From Brevundimonas sp. UBA5866 (GTDB taxonomy: Bacteria > Pseudomonadota > Alphaproteobacteria > Caulobacterales > Caulobacteraceae), in NCBI RefSeq assembly GCF_002432125.1, contig NZ_DJFS01000079.1, forward strand, positions 67,693 through 131,692: a DNA stretch of 64,000 nt. The letters run 5' to 3'. The notes below the pieces were generated by a model, which worked only from the letters and a program-made list of their open reading frames with translations, ran no database searches and was not told the DNA's origin. A program made the position numbers and the translations under genes. This document shows positions 26,394 to 34,724 of the stretch, piece after piece; position 1 is the first letter of the stretch; every line of letters starts with the position of its first letter.

Positions 26394-27503
26394 CTAGCGG
26401 ATAGGCAAGCCGTAAATCAAGCCACCCTGAGCGGAGCTCCATTGCGCATTCAAACCCCGCTCCAAATCAAGCGGAGATTGCGTACCGATGTTCTTTTCGA
26501 AAATCTCGCCATAGTTGCCTTCGGCCGCGATGGCATCACGCGCCCATGTGCGGCCAAGACCAAGGCGGGGACCAAAGTCACCCTCGTATCCCAGAAGCCG
26601 TTGTACGGCCGATGCGCCCTCACCCTCTTTGATGGTCTTGGCGGTCGCCTTGGTCACACCCAATTCTTCCGCGGAAATCAGGGCATTCAAGACCCATCGA
26701 ACCACGGCGGCCCACCGCTCGTCGCCCGCGCGGACAACGGGTCCCAGTGGCTCTTTGGAGATCACCTCGGGCAGCACAACATGCTGGCGCGGATCCGACA
26801 TCAGGCTGCGTGCGGCGGCCAGTGCGGACACATCCCCGGTCAATGCATCACAGCCCTCGCGTGCATAGATCTGGCGCGCTTCTTCCTCGCTGGAAGCAAC
26901 CACAGAGCGAACATCAATTCCGCGTGTACGGAAATAGTCCTCGGCATTTAGTTCGCTTGTTGAGCTTCCGTGGACACAGATGCGGGCACCGTTCAATTCG
27001 GTCGCGCTCGACAAATTCAGTGCACGGCGAACAAGGAAACCCTGCCCGTCGTAGTAATTGATTCCCGCAAACACGAGATCGCCACCCGTATCGCGGCTCA
27101 TGGTCCATGACGTGTTGCGCCAAAGCACATCTACGCGCCCCTCTTTCAGGGCGTTGAACCTCTGCGCGGAAGACAGTGGAATATAGCGGACAGCGTTCGC
27201 GTCCCCCAGAACCGCCGCTGCCGTCGCGCGGCAGAAGTCGACGTCAAAGCCGCGCCACTGCCCGCGATTATCCGTATAGGCGAACCCGACCAGCCCTTCG
27301 TGTACCCCGCAAATCAGATGCCCGCGGGCCTTCACACGCAGCAAGGTGGGGCTGGAATGGACGATTTCCGGCAAGTCACTGGCGGCGGCCGGGACCGAGG
27401 TCTGCTGCTGCGGGTCGGCCTCCGGTTTACAGCCGGCCAGCACCAGACAGGCCGCGAGTGTCGCAAAACCCAGCGCCCGACACGCTACCGACGTAACTTG
27501 CAT
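26394..27503 (-). CDS. Amino acid ABC transporter-type solute-binding lipoprotein (AapJ-like)
   Basis: A 369-residue periplasmic binding protein of the general L-amino acid (AapJ/BztA) type. The signal peptide ends in a lipobox LVLAGC, so it is a lipoprotein. The binding fold begins LLRVKARGHLICGVHEGLVGF and continues with GFDVDFCRATAAAVLGD, VDVLWRNTSWTMSRD and CDALTGD. The C-terminal GNYGEIFEKNIG block is typical of AapJ. No permease or ATPase of an ABC transporter is adjacent. The next gene on the strand is a one-component DAACS symporter. Confidence 0.9.
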   Translation of the reverse strand: MQVTSVACRALGFATLAACLVLAGCKPEADPQQQTSVPAAASDLPEIVHSSPTLLRVKARGHLICGVHEGLVGFAYTDNRGQWRGFDVDFCRATAAAVLGDANAVRYIPLSSAQRFNALKEGRVDVLWRNTSWTMSRDTGGDLVFAGINYYDGQGFLVRRALNLSSATELNGARICVHGSSTSELNAEDYFRTRGIDVRSVVASSEEEARQIYAREGCDALTGDVSALAAARSLMSDPRQHVVLPEVISKEPLGPVVRAGDERWAAVVRWVLNALISAEELGVTKATAKTIKEGEGASAVQRLLGYEGDFGPRLGLGRTWARDAIAAEGNYGEIFEKNIGTQSPLDLERGLNAQWSSAQGGLIYGLPIR

Positions 27504-27579
27504 ACCAAATCTCCTGCGGCCGCTTGCGTCCGTGCCTCTTTAGACCTCTGTATGCGGCAAGCTGCAACCCGGGATAACG

Positions 27580-28758
27580 ATGAACGCCCCCAAGGATAAA
27601 GACCATAGTCTGGCGACCCGTATCATTTCGCCTGCGACCGAACGCGGACGCGGGCGTCGCCCTGTCAATCCGCCGGTCGAACGCGCATCGACCATGCTGA
27701 ACGACGATCCGGCGCGGATGAACAATCCCTCCGACGGGCCTGTCTATGGATTGGATGGCGGCACGGCAGCACGACAGTTGCGTCGCATACTGGCCGATAT
27801 GGAGGGCGCAAAGGACAGCTATATCGTGCCATCGGGTCTGGCCGCCCTTACGGTCCCGTTGTGCGCAGTGCTGCGTCCCGGTGAAGAGATACTGTGTACG
27901 GACGCCGTATACGGTCCCACGCGTCGTTTTCTATCCCGACACCTGGGGCAGCGCGGCGTCACCGCCCGGTTTCATCCAGCCGCCTTCACGGCCGATCAGA
28001 TCATTGCCGAAATCGGCGAGCGAACCCGTGTGGTGCTGATCGAAGCCCCCGGGTCGCTGACCTTTGAAATGGTCGATATCGCTGCAATCGGGCGTGCCTG
28101 CCGCGAGCGGGGCGTCATTACCGTGGTGGACAACACATGGGGCGCCGGTCTGGCCTATCGCCCTCTGGAGCATGGTCTGGACATCAGCGTGCAGGCACTC
28201 ACCAAATATGTGGGCGGCCATTCCGACATTCTGATGGGCAGCATATCGGTCGCCGACAGCAGACTGTCGCAATCGATCTTCGAGACAATAGACGACAACG
28301 GCTGGCACGTTTCACCGGATGATGCGTGGCTGGCCTTGCGCGGCATCCGCACCCTGCCCATACGCTATCGCACCCAGTTCCAGTCCGCTCTTAAAGTCGC
28401 CCGATGGCTGGAGGCGCAGGACGAAATCGCCGAGGTGCTTTATCCGCCCCTGCCATCTTCCCCCCATCACGAGCTGTGGCGTGAACAGTTCGAGGGCGGC
28501 GCTTCTCTTTTGGGTGTGGTGATGAAGGGCGGAAACCGTGCGGACGTTCATCGTTTCATGTCGGCCCTGTCGCTGTTCGGCATGGGCTATTCGTGGGGCG
28601 GCTTTGAAAGTCTGGTATCCAATGACACCGCGCAGTTGGAATGGCGCATTCACCAGCCAGCCCTCGCGGGTGAAATCCTGCGCTTTCACATAGGTCTGGA
28701 AGACGTTGATGACCTGATTGCCGATCTAGACCGTGGACTAATGGCGTGGCGCGGCTAA
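27580..28758 (+). CDS. metC: Cystathionine beta-lyase-like PLP enzyme
   Basis: A 392-residue Cys/Met-metabolism PLP enzyme. The PLP lysine is Lys209 in SVQALTKYVGGHSD, preceded by VVDNTWGAGLAYRP. The motif YGLDGGTAARQLRRILADMEG and the late SWGGFESLVSND block fit proteobacterial MetC, which splits cystathionine to homocysteine, pyruvate and ammonia. Gamma-synthase or related activities cannot be excluded from sequence. It is divergent from the AapJ-like gene and 69 bases upstream of the methyltransferase. Confidence 0.87.
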   Translation: MNAPKDKDHSLATRIISPATERGRGRRPVNPPVERASTMLNDDPARMNNPSDGPVYGLDGGTAARQLRRILADMEGAKDSYIVPSGLAALTVPLCAVLRPGEEILCTDAVYGPTRRFLSRHLGQRGVTARFHPAAFTADQIIAEIGERTRVVLIEAPGSLTFEMVDIAAIGRACRERGVITVVDNTWGAGLAYRPLEHGLDISVQALTKYVGGHSDILMGSISVADSRLSQSIFETIDDNGWHVSPDDAWLALRGIRTLPIRYRTQFQSALKVARWLEAQDEIAEVLYPPLPSSPHHELWREQFEGGASLLGVVMKGGNRADVHRFMSALSLFGMGYSWGGFESLVSNDTAQLEWRIHQPALAGEILRFHIGLEDVDDLIADLDRGLMAWRG

Positions 28759-28827
28759 AGCCGGGTTTACGCCCTTACTGACGGGGTTCAGACTTCGACC
28801 ATCCGATTCCCGCCCTGTGATGTCTTG

Positions 28828-30009
28828 ATGCCAACCTTCTACGAGTTCTTCGCTGGCGGCGGCATGGTGCGTCAGGGCCTTGGCCCGGACTGGCGCTGTG
28901 TCTTCGCCAACGACTTCGATGCCAAGAAGGGCCTGTCCTATCAGGCGAACTGGGGCACGGGCGGAGAATTGCGCGTCAGCGACATCCGTGACGTTGCAAC
29001 AGACGATCTGCCCGGAAGGGCCGACATGTGCTGGGGCAGCTTCCCCTGTCAGGATCTATCACTGGCGGGATGGGGCAAGGGATTGGCCGGCGAACGCTCG
29101 GGCACTTACCACGTCTTCTGGTCGATCATCGAACAGCTCCGCGCCGAGGGCCGCGCCCCGCGCATGGTCGCCGTGGAAAATGTCTGCGGCGCGCTCAGCT
29201 CCCGAGGGGGCGCGGACTTTATCCGCATCTGCCAGAGCTTTGCCGACGCGGGCTATCGTTACGGCGCGCTGGTCGTGAATGCCGAGCAATTCGTACCCCA
29301 GTCACGACCTCGTCTGTTCGTGATCGGTGTGGCCGAGGATGTCACCATCCCCGACGAGCTGGTCAGTGCGGAGCCCGTACCGCCATTCCACAACGCACCG
29401 CTTCGCCGTGCCGCCGGCAAACTGCCGGACGACATTCTGGCCTCGATGATATGGTGGAACCTGCCCACGCCTCCACGCCGTCCCTATGACTTCGTGGACA
29501 TCATCGAAGACCGCCCCAAAGGCGTAGAATGGCATTCCGCGGAAGACACCCGGGCACTTCTGGCCAAGATGTCTGAAGTCAATCTTGCCAAGGTTACTGC
29601 GGCCAAGCGTTCGGGGCGGCGTATGGTGGGCGGCATATACAAGCGCACGCGTCGCCTGCCCGATGGCACCAAGGTTCAAAGAGCCGAGGTCCGCTTTGAC
29701 GATATCGCCGGCTGTCTGCGAACCCCCTCTGGCGGTTCAAGCCGCCAGATCATTATGGTCGTGGATGGCCGCAGGGTCCGCACACGCCTGATATCGCCGC
29801 GGGAAACCGCGCGGCTGATGGGCCTGCCCGACAGCTATCGCCTGCCAAAGAACTATAACGACGCCTATCACCTGACCGGAGACGGCGTGGTGGTACCTGT
29901 CGTCGAACATCTGGCGACCTACCTGTTCGAGCCTTTGCTGGGCGAGCGGATGGCAGGCGACGAAAAAATACCCGGCGCGATGGAGCGCCGGGTGAAAGGT
30001 ATTCGGTGA
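28828..30009 (+). CDS. Orphan DNA (cytosine-5-)-methyltransferase
   Basis: A 393-residue C5 DNA methyltransferase. Motif I is YEFFAGGGM (residues 5-13), motif IV is GSFPCQDLSLAG with catalytic Cys74, motif VI is ENV (117-119) and motif VIII is QSRPRLF (158-164). A target-recognition region follows (about 200-300), then motif IX RLISPRETARLMGLP and motif X GDGVVVPVVEHLA. No restriction endonuclease or Vsr repair gene is adjacent, so it looks solitary. Solitary m5C methyltransferases are known in Caulobacter. The start is ATG at 28828 with a weak ribosome binding site. The target sequence is unknown. Confidence 0.9.
   Translation: MPTFYEFFAGGGMVRQGLGPDWRCVFANDFDAKKGLSYQANWGTGGELRVSDIRDVATDDLPGRADMCWGSFPCQDLSLAGWGKGLAGERSGTYHVFWSIIEQLRAEGRAPRMVAVENVCGALSSRGGADFIRICQSFADAGYRYGALVVNAEQFVPQSRPRLFVIGVAEDVTIPDELVSAEPVPPFHNAPLRRAAGKLPDDILASMIWWNLPTPPRRPYDFVDIIEDRPKGVEWHSAEDTRALLAKMSEVNLAKVTAAKRSGRRMVGGIYKRTRRLPDGTKVQRAEVRFDDIAGCLRTPSGGSSRQIIMVVDGRRVRTRLISPRETARLMGLPDSYRLPKNYNDAYHLTGDGVVVPVVEHLATYLFEPLLGERMAGDEKIPGAMERRVKGIR
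29963..29992 (-). terminator. Minus-strand terminator inside the methyltransferase 3' end
   Basis: A perfect 8-bp stem (CCCGGCGC / GCGCCGGG) with a 6-base loop is followed on the minus strand by TATTTTTTC. It probably ends transcription of the convergent lipoprotein gene at 30102-30839, about 110 bases after its stop, while also coding for the last residues of the methyltransferase. Confidence 0.72.
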
Positions 30010-30101
30010 TGGTGGGTGTCTCTAGAAATTCAGAGAACACCCCTAGATCGTTCCGTTTTGGTTAACAAAAGCTTAACGGTAAAGATTTCCTTACCAATCA
30101 T

Positions 30102-30839
30102 CTACATATCGACGGGGATCCACGTCGTTTGCACAGCATTTCCCCCAAGATCTCGCGTAATCAACCACCCTCCGTTGACCGGGCGGGCTCCTGATTCCCC
30201 GCCGATGCCGGGGAACTCATAATGCTTGCCTTCTATGCCGATCGAGACCGGTCCCGCCCCATTGGTCACCAATGACCAGCGCCCGTTCGCATCGGAACGC
30301 GTGGAATAGGTCTCTGCTCCAATATCGACACGGACATTCGCGGAACTTTTTGACCGTCCCGAGAAAATCAAAACCGCGCCATCGCTATCCACCGCGTCCA
30401 GAGGACCGCTCGTGCCTACCCTCCGGCTGGCCTCGCCATTGATGAGGGTGATGGCCAACGGCCCCGGGCTGGCCAAAAGATAGACCTCACCCAAACCGTC
30501 CACGAAGGTCTGACCGATCTGGGAGCGTGGTTTCAGCCATAGACCCGAAGGCGGAACATTCAGGCTGATATCGAATCGTCCATCCTGGTCGGCATTGCCC
30601 GCGTGCACAGAACCGCCAGCCTCGGCAAAAACCACGCGGCTGTACGGCTCGGCCTCTCCGAGCAGAACAACCCTGCCATCGCTCCAGCGCGCCTCGGTGA
30701 TCGACGGGGGGCGCTGCCATTCGGATGCATTGGACGCCGTTTCGCTGGGGCGCGGCTCATCACCCCCGCATCCCGTCAGGCCGACCAGCGTGAAAATGGC
30801 AGCGCAGGTCAGGGTTTTGGCCAATACGCTACGTTTCAT
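30102..30839 (-). CDS. Lipoprotein with two Ig-like/CarboxypepD_reg-like segments
   Basis: A 245-residue predicted lipoprotein with signal peptide and lipobox VGLTGC. The mature part seems to hold two beta-sandwich repeats of the bacterial Ig or regulatory-like type. The first is around RWSDGRVVLLGEAEPYSRVVF to NADQDGRFDISLNVPP, and the second around SGRSKSSANVRVDIGAETYS to SDANGRWSLV. Both follow the pattern of a substituted strand, then D.(D/N)GR.(D/S). Function is unknown. It is convergent with the methyltransferase and divergent from the LOG gene. Confidence 0.78.
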   Translation of the reverse strand: MKRSVLAKTLTCAAIFTLVGLTGCGGDEPRPSETASNASEWQRPPSITEARWSDGRVVLLGEAEPYSRVVFAEAGGSVHAGNADQDGRFDISLNVPPSGLWLKPRSQIGQTFVDGLGEVYLLASPGPLAITLINGEASRRVGTSGPLDAVDSDGAVLIFSGRSKSSANVRVDIGAETYSTRSDANGRWSLVTNGAGPVSIGIEGKHYEFPGIGGESGARPVNGGWLITRDLGGNAVQTTWIPVDM

Positions 30840-30926
30840 CTTTCAAAGCCCTGCGAATTCTCTTCTAGATTGCTGCATGCCCCATTAAATGGGGAAAGTC
30901 TTTCTATCCCCCCAAATTCGAGTGTC

Positions 30927-31547
30927 ATGACTGAACTTAAAAACACTGTCGCGCCCTATGATGGACAATCGGTCTGCCTGTTCTGCGCATCGTCTGACGG
31001 CGTAGACCCGATCTATCTGGAGTCTGCCCGCGAGTTCGGTCGTCGTACCGCCGAGGCGGGCTGGCGTCTGGTTTACGGCGGTGGCGGCGTTGGCCTCATG
31101 GGCGGTGCCGCACGTTCTGCACACGAGATTGGCGGCCGTGTCGTGGGTATCATGCCGGGCTTCCTGCGCAGCCGCGAGCGCCTTTTCGACGAAGTGGAAA
31201 CGGTGGTCGTCGAGTCGATGCACCAGCGCAAACAGATGATGTACGACGAGTCCGACGTCTTCGTCGTGGCCGCCGGTGGCATCGGCACTCTGGAAGAAGT
31301 TGTCGAGCTTCTGTCGTGGAAGCGCCTCGACCTGCACGCCAAGCCTGTGATTTTCCTGAATATCAATGGCTTTTGGGATTCATTCTTCCAACTGGTGGAA
31401 GATACGGTCAAGGCCGGCATGACCCCGCCCAGCTTCCTGAAGGCCTATACGGTCGCCAACTCTGTAGACGAGGCCATTGCCCAGATGCTGGCAGCGCGTG
31501 AGACACCTGAAATCCGCCACGATCCACGTGCCCCTGCGACAAACTGA
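30927..31547 (+). CDS. LOG family protein (cytokinin riboside 5'-monophosphate phosphoribohydrolase-like)
   Basis: A 206-residue LOG/TIGR00730-type Rossmann protein. The LOG motifs are GWRLVYGGGGVGLMG, MHQRKQMMYDESD and AAGGIGTLEEVVELLSWKRL; the last differs from the usual PGGxGTxxE by Ala for Pro. LOG enzymes release the base from AMP or cytokinin nucleotides, and many bacterial members act on AMP. The frame is open upstream, but the ATG at 30927 gives the normal N-terminus with VCLFCASSDG. It is a single-gene unit. Confidence 0.9.
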   Translation: MTELKNTVAPYDGQSVCLFCASSDGVDPIYLESAREFGRRTAEAGWRLVYGGGGVGLMGGAARSAHEIGGRVVGIMPGFLRSRERLFDEVETVVVESMHQRKQMMYDESDVFVVAAGGIGTLEEVVELLSWKRLDLHAKPVIFLNINGFWDSFFQLVEDTVKAGMTPPSFLKAYTVANSVDEAIAQMLAARETPEIRHDPRAPATN

Positions 31548-31652
31548 TCATAGATCACAGATCGACGTTCAGTTAGGTTGACAGTAGCTAAAAAAGACGC
31601 ACAACTCCCGCCCAGAGGCCCAGACAAGGGCCCTTGGTTCAGGAGATAATCT

Positions 31653-31943
31653 ATGCGCGCCCTTACCCTCGCGGCCGTCGTTCTGTTCGCCACTCCGGCT
31701 TTTGCCGATGCACCGGCAACCCGTGCAACCCTGGTTGACGCCAGCACGGCACCGGCCAACCGCATCATCATCGATGGTGCCAGCTGGAGCTGCAACGGCG
31801 CGGAATGCACTGCCAGCGGCGGCTCGGCCCAACCGGCTACCCGCGCATGCCGTCGTGTTGTCGCCCGCATCGGCAAGGTTTCGGCCTTTGCCTACAAGGG
31901 TCAGGAACTGACCGCCGAACAGATCGCGGCCTGCAACGCCTAA
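31653..31943 (+). CDS. Small secreted protein, CC_3452-like family
   Basis: A 96-residue protein with a Sec signal peptide (cleavage likely after PAFA). The mature domain has four cysteines, WSCNGAECTAS and RACRRVVAR, plus the final EQIAACNA, suggesting two disulfides. The layout matches a family of small exported proteins in Caulobacterales and sphingomonads that I recall as CC_3452-like; no function is known. A good GGAGATAA-type ribosome binding site precedes the ATG, and a strong terminator follows. Confidence 0.72.
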   Translation: MRALTLAAVVLFATPAFADAPATRATLVDASTAPANRIIIDGASWSCNGAECTASGGSAQPATRACRRVVARIGKVSAFAYKGQELTAEQIAACNA

Positions 31944-31963
31944 GCGACATCTGATCGATATAG

Positions 31964-31998
31964 AAAAGGCCGCTCCGGTTTGGAGCGGCCTTTTTTGT
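31964..31998. terminator. Bidirectional intrinsic terminator
   Basis: A 13-bp perfect stem (core GGCCGCTCC / GGAGCGGCC) with a 5-base loop is flanked by AAAA on the left and TTTTTT on the right. It can end both the small secreted gene on the plus strand and gltX on the minus strand. Confidence 0.92.
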
Positions 31999-32014
31999 TG
32001 GCTTGCCCTGAAGA

Positions 32015-33349
32015 TCAGGCGGTCTCGCCCTTCAGGCGGGCAACCAGCTTGTCGCGGCTGATCATCGGCACGATCGCGCCCATGTCCGGGCCGTGCTGCT
32101 GGCCGGTCAGCGCCAGACGCAGCGGCATGAACAGGCCCTTGCCCTTGGCGCCCGTCTCGGCCTTCACGGCTCCGGTCCAGACCGACCACACATCGGGGGT
32201 GATCTCTTCCGGCAGCAGCTTCAGGGCCGCTTCGGCGAAGGCGGCATCCTCGATCACCGGAGTGATCGGGCCGTTGATGATGGCGGCCAGACCGACAACA
32301 TCCTTGAAGAAGTGCAGGTTCGGACGCACGGCGTTCCAGAAGGCTTCGCCCAGATCGACGCCCAGTTCGGCCAGACGCGGCTTGGCGGTGGCGTAATCCA
32401 TAGCCTGCAACGCCTGTGCGTTCAGACGGCCCAGATCGGCTTCGTCATAACGTGCGGGCGAGCGGCCCATCTTGGAGAAGCTGAAGCTTTCGCCCAGTTC
32501 CTTCAGCGAGCCGGCGATCTCGAGGTTGTCCGAGGTACCGATCTTGCCTAGGTGGCTGGTGATGGCCAGCGGCTCATAGCCGTCGTTGCGCATGTCGATG
32601 ATCGACAGCGAGCCCAGACGCTTGGACAGGGCCGAACCGTCAGCACCGACCAGCAGCGGCATGTGCGCGAAACCCGGAACCTTGGCACCCAGCGCCTCGA
32701 AGATTTCGATCTGCGCGCCGGTGTTGGTCACGTGGTCTTCGCCACGGATGATATGGGTGATCTCCATGTCGATGTCATCGACAACCGACGGGAGGGTGTA
32801 GAGGAACAGGCCGTCCTCGCGGATCAGCACAGGGTCCGACATCGAGGCGGTGTCCACCTCGGCGTGACCACGCGCCAGATCTTCCCAGGCGACGCGTTTG
32901 CCTTCCAGCTTGAAGCGCCAGTGCGGACGGCGGCCTTCAGCCTCGTACGCAGCCTTTTCCTCGTCCGTCAGGTTGAGAGCGGCACGGTCATAGATCGGCG
33001 GCAGGCCGCGCGACAGCTGCACCTTGCGGCGACGGTCCAGCTCTTCGGCGGTTTCATAGCAGGGATACAGACGGCCAGCGGCCTTCAGCTTCTCGGCGGC
33101 GGCCTCATAGGCGTCGAAACGTTTGGACTGGTTGTAGCGCTCGTCCCATTCCAGACCGAGCCACTTCAGATCGATCTCGATGTTGTCTTCCGACTCCTTG
33201 GTCGAGCGGACCAGATCGGTGTCATCGATACGCAGAACGAAGGTGCCACCCTGCCCCTTGGCGAACAGCCAGTTCACCAGAGCGGTGCGGACATTGCCGA
33301 CGTGGAGTTTACCCGTGGGCGACGGAGCGAAACGGACCTTAACGGACAT
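32015..33349 (-). CDS. gltX: Glutamate--tRNA ligase
   Basis: GluRS charges tRNA-Glu. Alphaproteobacteria usually lack GlnRS, so one of their GluRS enzymes often also makes Glu-tRNA-Gln for GatCAB. The HIGH-equivalent is HVGN (16-19) in FAPSPTGKLHVGNVRTALVN, and the KMSKS-equivalent is LSKR (241-244). It has 444 residues, slightly shorter than the E. coli enzyme. A second GluRS gene elsewhere in the genome is likely but cannot be seen here. It shares a bidirectional terminator with the secreted protein gene. Confidence 0.94.
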   Translation of the reverse strand: MSVKVRFAPSPTGKLHVGNVRTALVNWLFAKGQGGTFVLRIDDTDLVRSTKESEDNIEIDLKWLGLEWDERYNQSKRFDAYEAAAEKLKAAGRLYPCYETAEELDRRRKVQLSRGLPPIYDRAALNLTDEEKAAYEAEGRRPHWRFKLEGKRVAWEDLARGHAEVDTASMSDPVLIREDGLFLYTLPSVVDDIDMEITHIIRGEDHVTNTGAQIEIFEALGAKVPGFAHMPLLVGADGSALSKRLGSLSIIDMRNDGYEPLAITSHLGKIGTSDNLEIAGSLKELGESFSFSKMGRSPARYDEADLGRLNAQALQAMDYATAKPRLAELGVDLGEAFWNAVRPNLHFFKDVVGLAAIINGPITPVIEDAAFAEAALKLLPEEITPDVWSVWTGAVKAETGAKGKGLFMPLRLALTGQQHGPDMGAIVPMISRDKLVARLKGETA

Positions 33350-33452
33350 GGTGGCCTTTGACCTCGAATTGAGGCGGTTAGGTCGCGCTCCAGCCCCGCG
33401 AAGTCAAGGCGCGAGGACGATTATTGCATCTGTCCGATGGTCTGAAACGAAG

Positions 33453-33486
33453 AACGGCCACCGAACCCATGCTCGGTGGCCGTTCC
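33453..33486 (-). terminator. Hairpin terminator after dksA
   Basis: A perfect 13-bp stem (GAACGGCCACCGA and its complement) with an 8-base loop lies just after the dksA stop. The following minus-strand sequence TTCGTTTC is only moderately T-rich. Confidence 0.68.
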
Positions 33487-33493
33487 TGATCGT

Positions 33494-33949
33494 TCAGTCG
33501 TCGCGGTGAACGCGCTCGCGGCGTTCATGACGTTCCTGCGCCTCAACCGACAGCGTGGCTGTCGGACGGGCTTCCAGACGCCCAAGGCCGATCGGTTCGC
33601 CGGTTTCCTCGCAATAGCCGTAAGACCCATCCTCGATGCGGCGCAGCGCCTCATCGATCTTGGAAATCAGCTTGCGCTGTCTGTCACGGGTACGCAGTTC
33701 CAGCGCACGGTCGGCTTCGGATGATGCCCGATCCACAAGGTCGGGATGATTTTCGGTCTCTGATTTAAGATTGGAAACCGTTCCGCGTGCTTCGAGAAGG
33801 ATATCTTCCTTCCACTTGAGCAGCTTGCTCTTGAAATAAGCCAGCTGCCGCTCGTTCATGAACGGCTCGTCTTCCGAAGGACGGTAGGTCACCGGCTCTT
33901 CACGGACCAAAGAAGCGGTTGCGTTCATTGGTTTAACGCTCGTTTCCAT
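33494..33949 (-). CDS. dksA: RNA polymerase-binding protein DksA (single-Cys type)
   Basis: DksA binds the RNA polymerase secondary channel and works with ppGpp. The 151-residue protein has the coiled-coil region NERQLAYFKSKLLKWKEDIL and DRASSEADRALELRTRDR with the tip acidic residues. The zinc-finger region, DGSYGYCEETGEPIGLGRLE and ATLSVEAQERHE, retains only Cys113 of the usual four cysteines, as in other alphaproteobacterial DksA proteins. I start at the ATG at 33949; 20 more upstream codons are open but unsupported. It lies next to fliX, as I recall for Caulobacter. Confidence 0.92.
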   Translation of the reverse strand: METSVKPMNATASLVREEPVTYRPSEDEPFMNERQLAYFKSKLLKWKEDILLEARGTVSNLKSETENHPDLVDRASSEADRALELRTRDRQRKLISKIDEALRRIEDGSYGYCEETGEPIGLGRLEARPTATLSVEAQERHERRERVHRDD

Positions 33950-34119
33950 CGCGCCCCCCTGTGGCGCAGTCCGGCGTATATTCAACGTCGTATTATGTAG
34001 CAATCCCATTCGCGTTTCCGTGATACGGCAAAGCTTTCCGTATCAGTGGATAACGCAACCTGCTCAATCCAGGATTGCAACGCCGGACCTGAGGCTAGAT
34101 TACGGAAAACCCTAACCTA

Positions 34120-34542
34120 TCAGACTTTACGGGCCTCGGCTTTTGCAAGCTCCACAGCCGCGCGCAGGTCTATTTGGTCTAACACAGATTTAAGATTGGG
34201 TTCTTCGTTGCCGTCGCGCGATTCAGCCATAGCGCGTGCGAGGGACTGCAAATTGACGCTTTGCGACTCACCGCCCAGCAGCGCCAGTTTCAACTCGTCC
34301 AGGCGGTCCAGCAGGTTGTTTCCGCGACGGATGGCACGGCGACGGCGCTCCGTCGCATCCTCGACACCTTGCAGGGCCATGAGCGCCGAAACACCCGTAA
34401 CGCCCCCTGCGGCGCTGGCCGCACTGGCTGCTGCCGCAGGCGCTGAACCCTCAGAGCCTGTCAGGCTAAAGCCCGCGCCCGAACGCGTCGACGGACGAGA
34501 CGTCGGGGTTGTGGACGGACCACCTACTCCATTGACCTTCAT
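34120..34542 (-). CDS. fliX: Flagellar assembly regulator FliX
   Basis: FliX is a 140-residue alphaproteobacterial flagellar protein. In Caulobacter it couples basal-body assembly to the activity of the sigma-54 activator FlbD. The protein has a Ser/Thr/Ala-rich N-terminus, starting MKVNGVGGPS. A helical C-terminal domain follows with GVSALMALQGVEDATERRRRAI, RRGNNLLDRLDELKLALLGG and LDQIDLRAAVELAKAEA. It is divergent from flgI, the arrangement known in Caulobacter. The 182-base region between them holds the control sites for both. Confidence 0.93.
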   Translation of the reverse strand: MKVNGVGGPSTTPTSRPSTRSGAGFSLTGSEGSAPAAAASAASAAGGVTGVSALMALQGVEDATERRRRAIRRGNNLLDRLDELKLALLGGESQSVNLQSLARAMAESRDGNEEPNLKSVLDQIDLRAAVELAKAEARKV

Positions 34543-34604
34543 CAGCCTAACTCCTGCCTACCCCTGCAAGCTCTGCCATGAGCCTGAAATCTTGGTTAAT
34601 GCCC

Positions 34605-34619
34605 CGGCACTTTTTGCCG
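34605..34619. promoter_or_regulatory. Possible FlbD ftr-like inverted repeat
   Basis: The inverted repeat CGGCA-CTTTT-TGCCG lies about 65 bases upstream of the sigma-54-like -24/-12 element of flgI. It resembles the Caulobacter ftr sites bound by FlbD, as I remember them. The distance suits an enhancer-type site for flgI and could let FlbD act on fliX as well. Confidence 0.45.
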
Positions 34620-34671
34620 CCACAGCGCCCCTGATTACCAACCGTCCATTGTAATTGCTGTACAATTTTTA

Positions 34672-34687
34672 CGGCACAAACTTCGCA
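34672..34687 (+). promoter_or_regulatory. Sigma-54-type promoter for flgI
   Basis: The sequence CGGCACAAACTTCGCA has GG and GC separated by exactly 10 bases, matching the -24/-12 consensus TGGCAC-N5-TTGC except for two positions. Transcription would start near 34698, about 27 bases before the flgI ATG. Caulobacter class III flagellar genes use sigma-54, so the location is as expected. Confidence 0.6.
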
Positions 34688-34724
34688 TGGTTAAGAGCGA
34701 ACGCCAAACAGGGACGCCTGTCGA

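Noticed and set aside
28828..30009. Treating the methyltransferase as part of a restriction-modification or defence island
   Set aside because: No nuclease, helicase or other defence gene is adjacent, and base composition resembles the neighbours.
34044..34054. A near-match to a DnaA box (8 of 9 bases, minus strand) upstream of dksA
   Set aside because: A single imperfect box with no cluster or AT-rich element does not support an origin or DnaA control.
34590..34602. A TTAACC half-site that might be a CtrA box for fliX
   Set aside because: No second TTAA at the required 7-base spacing; a half-site alone is too frequent to report.
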